A DNA stretch of 64,000 nucleotides from Dictyobacter formicarum. Its GTDB lineage: Bacteria; Chloroflexota; Ktedonobacteria; Ktedonobacterales; Ktedonobacteraceae. The first letter of the stretch is position 1, and each line of letters begins with the position of its first letter. Below the pieces are notes generated by a model, which searched no databases, had not been told where the DNA came from, and saw nothing but the letters and a program-made list of their open reading frames with translations. The stretch is taken from assembly GCF_016587435.1 (NCBI RefSeq), contig NZ_BNJJ01000006.1, forward strand, positions 62,001 to 126,000. Reading direction: 5' to 3'. This document shows, piece after piece, positions 60,527 to 64,000 of this stretch. A program made the position numbers and the translations under genes.

Positions 60527-60909
60527 GTTTGAGGAAGCCATAAGCCGAATTTTGTGCCCTCCCAGGCTTACGCCTGAGCGGGCGGTAATCATCTATCTAG
60601 GACGATGGTTGCCCACCGCCTCAAGCGACCAACCCGAAGGTTAACAGGCGAGCAACCTGCCTGATCAAAGATCAGTCCCTTCTGCTTAGTCTTGCTCCAG
60701 ATGGGGTTTGCCCAGCCAGCCAGTCACCTGGCTGCTGGTGAGCTCTTACCTCACCATTTCACCCTTACCCGAGCATAAACCCGGGCGGTATGTTTCTGTT
60801 GCACTTTCCTTGAGGTCACCCTCACTGGCCGTTAGCCAGCATCCTGCTCTGTGGAGTTCGGACTTTCCTCGGATCAAACAATCCGCGATTACCTGTCTTC
60901 CTCAAACCC
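60527..60909 (-). ncRNA. rnpB: RNase P RNA, bacterial type A-like
   Basis: On the minus strand the conserved segments follow in order: GAGGAAAGTCCGAACTCC, ACAGAAACATACCGCC, GGTAAGGGTGAAA, AGGTAAGAGCTCACC, GGCAAACCCCATCTGGAGC, AGATAGATGATTACCGCC and ACAAAATTCGGCTTAT. The ends form helix P1: GGGTTTGAGGAAG and CTTCCTCAAACCC are exact complements at 60527-60539 and 60897-60909. The length of 383 is normal. It cleaves the 5' leader of pre-tRNAs. Plus-strand reading frames over this stretch are shadows. Confidence 0.96.
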
Positions 60910-61326
60910 ATAGCATAGAGTATCATATCTAAAGAGAACAGTCTAGTTGCCAGATTGTCATCTTCTCTTTCCTGGCTGAACAGGAATCGAATACGTTCTA
61001 TTCACGCTTATACAGCCGAATATTCCTACATAGTAGCGTTGCGGTTCCACCCAAAACGCGTTACAATGACGGCGACAAACGAAACAGACATAGACCTTAT
61101 GGAAAGTTGTTTATCTTTAAATAAAAGTTCCGCTTGAATTTCTCTATTCAGCCAGACGTTAGAATTTAAAAAACACTGAAACACTATGTTCATATAAATA
61201 AACGACTGAGAATATCTCAAGCACTGGTACTCCGGCACCTCTGGTCAATACTTGCGGCGCTGGACGGACCCCCAAATAAGGTGCTGGACACACCAGAGTG
61301 GCCAGTCTAACAGTAGAGGTATATTA
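60910..61326. other. Intergenic stretch without recognised gene
   Basis: This 417-base stretch lies upstream of both rnpB (minus) and rnc (plus). It must contain their promoters, but no strong -35/-10 pair, repeat or RNA motif is apparent to me. Confidence 0.5.
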
Positions 61327-62007
61327 ATGCACGAACAACTAGAAGAGATTTTAGGGGTAAAATTTCAGGATGCCAATCTCTTGAGATTAGCTCTGACCCA
61401 CCGCTCATACATTTATGAAACACCAGGGGTAGGGCAAAGCTCAAATGAGCGCCTGGAGTTTTTGGGCGATTCGATTCTTGCTTTGATCAGTGCGGACTTC
61501 CTCTATCGCACCTTCCCCAATTTAAGCGAGGGTGAATTAACTGATGTCCGCGCAGTACTGGTGAGGACAGAAACGCTGGCCAACTTTGCTCGCGAGATTA
61601 ATCTAGGCAATTTTTTGTTGATGGGTAAAGGGGAGCAACATAGCGGTGGCGGACAGCGCGTGCAGGCCTCTGCCTTTGAAGCGGTGCTGGGCGCAATCTA
61701 CCTGGATCAAGGCCTGGAGGTGGTACGACAATTTCTGTTGCCACGCCTGGACCCACTGGCACATACCATTGTAACCAAACGTCTATTTAAGGATAATAAA
61801 TCGCTATTCCAGGAATTGGCGCAGGCCCACGAAGGGATTACGCCTTCTTATCGCCTGGTGAGCCAGGAAGGGCCATCGCACAATCGGGAATTCACAGTAG
61901 AAGTCATGTTAGGAGATCGTGTAGCTGGCCGCGGCCAGGGTCGCAACAAACAAACGGCAGAGCAAGAAGCGGCTCGTGGCGCGCTTGTGAGCCGTGGCTG
62001 GATTTAA
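61327..62007 (+). CDS. rnc: Ribonuclease III
   Basis: 226 residues from the ATG at 61327 (AGAGGT upstream). The catalytic signature is ERLEFLGDSILAL, with the second acidic site in FEAVLGAIYLDQG. A C-terminal double-stranded-RNA-binding domain (about 152-222) ends VAGRGQGRNKQTAEQEAARGAL. It processes rRNA precursors and structured RNAs. Confidence 0.96.
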   Translation: MHEQLEEILGVKFQDANLLRLALTHRSYIYETPGVGQSSNERLEFLGDSILALISADFLYRTFPNLSEGELTDVRAVLVRTETLANFAREINLGNFLLMGKGEQHSGGGQRVQASAFEAVLGAIYLDQGLEVVRQFLLPRLDPLAHTIVTKRLFKDNKSLFQELAQAHEGITPSYRLVSQEGPSHNREFTVEVMLGDRVAGRGQGRNKQTAEQEAARGALVSRGWI

Positions 62008-62148
62008 TAACATATATAAAAAGCATTTGGACGTGCTCCTGCTTAAGGGCATCAGTTGGCTTCTCAAGCGGCTGCGCTCATCCAGATGAGATGAACGGCG
62101 TAACATTATAATTCTGAGGCGCGAACAGGGGATAGGTAGGGTACGTGT

Positions 62149-63603
62149 ATGCGATTGGAACAAACGCCAAGAACCGACCAGAACGTCAGAATAAGTGCTC
62201 GGCTCGTCACATCGAGTACGATACTCCATCTTTCATCAGATGAGCTTGAGCGCACTATAAATCAGGAACAAACGGAAAATCCTGCACTTCAGGTAACGGA
62301 ACAGCGCATCTGCCAGTTCTGCTCAACACCTTTATATGGGCCAACCTGTACAGTCTGTAGCCGCATCACTCAGCAGACACCACAGCTGACATTTACGCCC
62401 GAAACACCCCGTCAAACCATAACTTCCGACGGCCCATGGGGACAACAACTCTTCTTCTACGATAGCGATAATTACGGTTTTACTGAGGCCGATAATGATG
62501 ATGCCTATGATCCGATGGCCCGTATTCCAACCAGTGAGACGCTGGTAGAAAATCTGCTGCACCAGTTAGAGGCGCTGATCTCGCCCGAAGACGCCTCGAT
62601 CGCCGAACAACTGGTGGGAAATCTGGACAGCCGGGGCTATCTAGAAATAAGCCCACAAGAGATTGCTCAACATCTACAGGTGCCATTAGAACGCGTAACA
62701 TATGTGCTTAGTCAGCTACAGACCCTGGAGCCGGTGGGCATCGGAGCCCGCGATCTACGTGAGTGCCTGCTGCTGCAACTGGCGGCCCTGGGCGAGCAGC
62801 AGCCTCCCTATCCACTGGCCTATACGCTCATCGATCGCTACCTCGAACAACTGGGGCACAACCAATTCGCGGACGTTGCCCGCAAGCTAAAGGTTCCCGA
62901 AGCAGAGGTGCGGCGCGCAAGTGATTACATTGGCACCATGCTACATCCTTTCCCTGGCTATATCTATAACTCAGTCAACAATGATACCCCGCTGGGCAGC
63001 AGCACCTCATATATCCATCCCGACGTCATCATCCGCAAAGGAGAAAATGGCTTTGAGATCGAGCTAATGGAAGAGAAGCGTTACAATTTCCGCATCGAGA
63101 CACACTATCCAGGTCACAGCGACCAGGCGGCCAGTGAAAACAATACCGATGTACAAAAATATATGTACCAGAATCGCGACCGGGCCAAATTTTTTGTGGA
63201 GTGCATTTATCGTCGCTGGCGAACCTTAAGGCGCGTAGCAGAGATCGTCGTCAGTCGTCAACAAGAATTTCTCGAAAAAGGCATTCGCTATCTCTATCCA
63301 TTAACCCGAGCCGAAGTTGCCTCCATCCTGCATCTCGATGAAGGCACTGTGAGCAGGGCAACAGCCAACAAATATGCCCTGCTGCCCAATGGCAGATTGA
63401 TCCCAATTGCCTACTTCTTCGATGGCTCATTACGCATCAAAGACATGTTACGCGAGCTCATGCAGTCTGAAGATCCACGCCAGAGGCTAAGCGATGAAGA
63501 ACTGGCGCATATCCTGACCGCGCGCGGTATCCCGCTGGCCCGCAGAACCATTGCGAAATACCGCGAAGAAATGGGCATCGGCTCATCGCGTGAGCGCGGC
63601 TGA
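62149..63603 (+). CDS. rpoN: RNA polymerase sigma-54 factor with divergent, cysteine-bearing region I
   Basis: 484 residues. The core-binding domain (about 110-330) shows LGNLDSRGYLEI and LEPVGIGARDLRECLLLQL. The helix-turn-helix region is followed by the RpoN box ARRTIAKYRE near residue 466. Region I is unusual: the Gln/Leu-rich activator-contact part is short (RLVTSSTILHLSSDELERTINQEQTENPALQV) and is followed by four cysteines (C55, C58, C67, C70) spaced C-x2-C-x8-C-x2-C, a likely zinc knuckle. No enhancer-binding protein is in the window. Confidence 0.9.
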   Translation: MRLEQTPRTDQNVRISARLVTSSTILHLSSDELERTINQEQTENPALQVTEQRICQFCSTPLYGPTCTVCSRITQQTPQLTFTPETPRQTITSDGPWGQQLFFYDSDNYGFTEADNDDAYDPMARIPTSETLVENLLHQLEALISPEDASIAEQLVGNLDSRGYLEISPQEIAQHLQVPLERVTYVLSQLQTLEPVGIGARDLRECLLLQLAALGEQQPPYPLAYTLIDRYLEQLGHNQFADVARKLKVPEAEVRRASDYIGTMLHPFPGYIYNSVNNDTPLGSSTSYIHPDVIIRKGENGFEIELMEEKRYNFRIETHYPGHSDQAASENNTDVQKYMYQNRDRAKFFVECIYRRWRTLRRVAEIVVSRQQEFLEKGIRYLYPLTRAEVASILHLDEGTVSRATANKYALLPNGRLIPIAYFFDGSLRIKDMLRELMQSEDPRQRLSDEELAHILTARGIPLARRTIAKYREEMGIGSSRERG

Positions 63604-63619
63604 CGTGTCAGCGCTTACT

Positions 63620-64000
63620 CTATGCTTTGAGCAGGGCCAGCGCCTTATCTGGCTCAATATAGATCGTGTGCTCACGCTCATAGATCACCATGCCGGGTCC
63701 ACCACCCTTCATATGGCGAACATGCCGTTGCAAGGTATAATCAACGGGCGCGCTGGTCGTTCCCCGCGCTTCACTATAATAGGCCGCCAGGCTGGCAGCC
63801 TGATCAATCGTGCTGCGTGGAATCTCTCGTCCGGCCGCTTTGATAATCACATGGGCACCGGCAACGCCGCGAGCATGTAGCCACATATCGTTGGAGGTAG
63901 CCTGGCGGAACGTCACTTCCTCATTCTGCCGACTATTTTTGCCAACCAGCAAGGTAAAACCTTCACGGCTCTGAAAATGCAGGGGCACGCCACCGCCAGA
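63620..64000 (-). CDS. rqcH: RqcH/NFACT protein, C-terminal NFACT-R domain (5' part outside window)
   Basis: The minus-strand frame is open to the window edge; 126 residues are visible. SREGFTLLVGKNSRQNEEVTFRQATSNDMWLHARGVAGAHVIIKA is the NFACT-R (DUF814) signature, and AAYYSEARGTTSAPVDYTLQRHVRHMKGGGPGMVIYEREHTI completes it. RqcH binds split 50S subunits with stalled chains and directs alanine tailing. Convergent with rpoN, with only 16 bases between the stops. Confidence 0.9.
   Translation of the reverse strand, partial: SGGGVPLHFQSREGFTLLVGKNSRQNEEVTFRQATSNDMWLHARGVAGAHVIIKAAGREIPRSTIDQAASLAAYYSEARGTTSAPVDYTLQRHVRHMKGGGPGMVIYEREHTIYIEPDKALALLKA

Noticed and set aside
60708..60932. Plus-strand frame over the RNase P RNA
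   Set aside because: The stretch is rnpB on the opposite strand, as shown by the ordered conserved segments and P1 helix.

Overview
The window looks like a chromosomal segment of a Ktedonobacteria-type bacterium (Chloroflexota). This is inferred from gene style only: seven two-domain universal stress proteins, an F420-type Ddn-like oxidoreductase, a NACHT-HEAT giant protein, Opp-type sugar/peptide transport under LacI control, and dense palindromic intergenic repeats. GC content appears moderate. No 16S rRNA gene is present, so the assignment is tentative.

Layout. 1-1.6 kb: the end of an ABC-2 permease and an acidic, repeat-bearing membrane-anchored protein. 2-29.8 kb: a stress/dormancy island. 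It holds seven usp genes, an OmpR-type response regulator with a GAF/PAS histidine kinase, a TPCP-type P1B ATPase, an APH-like/P-loop fusion protein, a YbaK-like protein, an M50-CBS intramembrane protease, a TraR/DksA-like protein, Hsp20 and a Ddn-like protein. A five-gene Opp-type ABC transporter and its LacI regulator sit inside this region (3.2-10.6 kb). 30-34.2 kb: a MarR regulator with a heterodimeric multidrug ABC exporter. 34.4-46.5 kb: phenylacetate catabolism (paaABCD, paaJ, paaG on the minus strand; a TetR regulator; an aldehyde dehydrogenase, an EthD-like protein, a 2-oxoacid dehydrogenase E1/E2 and a thioesterase on the plus strand). 46.6-53.2 kb: NDH-2 and a 1745-residue TM-NACHT-HEAT-coiled-coil protein. 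53.5-64 kb: a GH3 enzyme, a flippase, Aat, CtaG, glycerate kinase, RNase P RNA, RNase III, an RpoN-like sigma factor and RqcH (cut by the window edge).

The main discovery is a 64-bp promoter architecture found seven times in the stress island, on both strands: TGTGA-N6-TGAGA-N15-half-site-N6-half-site-N11-TANNNT. Two pairs of direct repeats with an 11-bp step sit 11 bp upstream of a -10-like hexamer. This is the geometry expected of an OmpR/PhoB-family activator (compare the pho box). The sites precede three usp transcription units, the 77-residue/ybaK unit, the M50-CBS protease, the TraR/DksA-like gene and hsp20. The gene set strongly resembles the mycobacterial DosR dormancy regulon, but the operator and the candidate regulator are of a different type.

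A second regulatory circuit is visible in the phenylacetate cluster. Three copies of TTTTTACC-N4-GGTAAAAA-type operators lie at the paaA promoter, at the apex of a 66-nt palindrome and at the aldehyde dehydrogenase promoter, flanking a TetR gene. An interspersed palindromic repeat family (GTAGGTGCGCCCC...) is inserted at gene ends. It supplies the stop codons of three genes and appears to have removed the stop of one usp gene.
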